Shown: one piece after another, positions 6,111-6,961 of the stretch
How the letters are laid out: each line of letters begins with the position of its first letter
How positions within the stretch are numbered: the stretch's first letter is position 1
Assembly: GCA_007124535.1 (NCBI GenBank)
Contig: SLEY01000669.1
Coordinates: 1-6,961 of the forward strand
From: Planctomycetaceae bacterium
GTDB taxonomy: Bacteria > Planctomycetota > Planctomycetia > Pirellulales > Pirellulaceae
DNA: 6,961 bases
Direction of reading: 5' to 3'
Position numbers and translations under genes: made by a program
The notes under the pieces: model-generated
Told to the model about the DNA's origin: nothing
The model's input: the letters and a program-made list of their open reading frames with translations, nothing else
Database searches by the model: none

Positions 6111-6134
6111 CGATTGTTATTTCTTGGCAGATGC

Positions 6135-6961
6135 TTAGTCGCGAGCCAGATACGCCTGGTAGTATTCGGCGGCTAAAGCACGCAGGCGAGCTTCCTCGGT
6201 CTCGTTGATGCTCCCCGCCGTCTCCAATGCCGAAATCGGCTGGATGATGAAGCGGAACGCCAAGTCCCGCGACTGGCCCGCTTCCAACTCGTCCTTGTGG
6301 AAAAAGCCGAAACGGCCGTAGTCGCGCCAGGACAGTTCTTCCGTCGGATTCGACGGCGCGTTCAATTGCGTCACCAAGTACCAATTGTCCCCCTTGGGAT
6401 AGACCAGTTGAACCCACTTGAAATCGTCACTGATCAGGCGGCCGCCTCGATCCTCCAAACCGGTGGGTTCCCACAGATAAGCCGTCTCATTGGCCCGATC
6501 GGTGACCGTGTGGTGGGCCCGGTAATGGACGCCCGCGTGCTGCAGATCGCCATCCAGTCGCAGATCACGCTCGGCGGTCAGCGTCGTGTCGAAATCGACG
6601 ATCGTTCGCCCGTCGGATTGCGTGATGGTCAGGCAACGATTCTCGACCAGCAGCAGGTTCTCGTCCGGTTCGGCATGCCGCGATCGCCATTGCATCGTGG
6701 TGGCCAGCTTTACGCCGTCATCGCAGATTTCGGCCTCGTAATCGGCCAATTCGATCCGGCCGCCGGCCCGCAGATGCCACAGGTCGTCGGTGCCCAAGTC
6801 GGAGTGGATTCGATTCCACCCGATAAAAATCCCCCTATGGTGGGGGAACCTGCCCAGCGACTCGCCCTCCGCATCCATCCCGGACATGGTCAATTGATTG
6901 CCTTCCGCATCGTAAACGTGCAGGTAGGTCTTCGATTGCCCCTCGCCATAAATCAGCGAAG
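6135..6961 (-). CDS. DUF6807 (PmoA-like) family protein, 5' end beyond the window
   Basis: The gene runs from the right edge to a TAA at 6135-6137, showing 274 codons of its C-terminal part. The frame stays open to the edge, so TTG at 6893 or ATG at 6887 are not the true start. Recognisable family features are the HHRG motif (visible residues 40-43) followed by IFIGWN, then DDLWH (58-62) and a later HAGVHYRAHH segment. The open strand-rich pattern and the histidines are typical of DUF6807. The family has been labelled 'PmoA, methane oxygenase', but it is unrelated to membrane methane monooxygenase and its function is unsettled. In planctomycetes and Bacteroidota it is often found near carbohydrate-degradation genes, as far as I recall. 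It is convergent to phoU with 206 nt between them, so it is not part of the phosphate operon. No membrane segment is seen in the visible part. Confidence 0.8.
   Translation of the reverse strand, partial: SLIYGEGQSKTYLHVYDAEGNQLTMSGMDAEGESLGRFPHHRGIFIGWNRIHSDLGTDDLWHLRAGGRIELADYEAEICDDGVKLATTMQWRSRHAEPDENLLLVENRCLTITQSDGRTIVDFDTTLTAERDLRLDGDLQHAGVHYRAHHTVTDRANETAYLWEPTGLEDRGGRLISDDFKWVQLVYPKGDNWYLVTQLNAPSNPTEELSWRDYGRFGFFHKDELEAGQSRDLAFRFIIQPISALETAGSINETEEARLRALAAEYYQAYLARD

Noticed and set aside
6135..6961. Annotation as particulate methane monooxygenase subunit PmoA
   Set aside because: The visible 274 residues show no membrane helices and carry the HHRG-type motifs of DUF6807. The PmoA label for this family is a naming carry-over.

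Overview
The window holds a complete high-affinity phosphate transport operon, pstS-pstC-pstA-pstB1-pstB2-phoU, on the + strand (416-5928). A convergent, partial gene of the DUF6807 ('PmoA-like') family lies on the - strand (6135 to the right edge). The GC-rich sequence, the DUF6807 gene, the extended Pst proteins and the palindromic intergenic repeats suggest a planctomycete, perhaps from the Pirellulaceae. This is an inference from style and gene content; no rRNA or marker gene is present.

Layout. Positions 1-152 are a mirrored set of GC-rich palindromes of REP/BIME type. Positions 153-415 are an AT-richer leader with a candidate Pho-box-like direct repeat (267-285) and a weak -10 (300-305). 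The six operon genes then follow with overlaps or very short gaps: 20 nt overlap pstS/pstC, 8 nt overlap pstC/pstA, 9 nt gap pstA/pstB1, 1 nt overlap pstB1/pstB2, 19 nt gap pstB2/phoU. After phoU, 5929-6134 carries a second group of palindromes, including a 17-bp perfect stem nested in an 11-bp stem, and a 2.5-copy tandem repeat. The DUF6807 gene then runs inward from the right edge.

How the genes work together. PstS is a lipoprotein that captures phosphate outside the inner membrane. PstC and PstA form the membrane channel. The two PstB proteins power it, and PhoU links transporter state to phosphate signalling. No PhoR/PhoB-type regulator is in the window.

The most interesting point is that the two adjacent PstB ATPases are degenerate in complementary ways. 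PstB1 has an intact LSGGQ signature but has lost the Q-loop glutamine (now Pro) and the switch histidine (now Asn). PstB2 has intact Walker A, Q-loop, Walker B and switch His, but its signature is LTLEQ. A PstB1-PstB2 heterodimer would have exactly one canonical ATP site and one degenerate site, as in asymmetric ABC exporters such as TAP1/2, but here in a phosphate importer. A second oddity is a roughly 145-residue cytosolic N-terminal extension on PstA. It contains two degenerate copies of a motif resembling the N-terminal part of planctomycete beta-helix (DUF1565-like) proteins.
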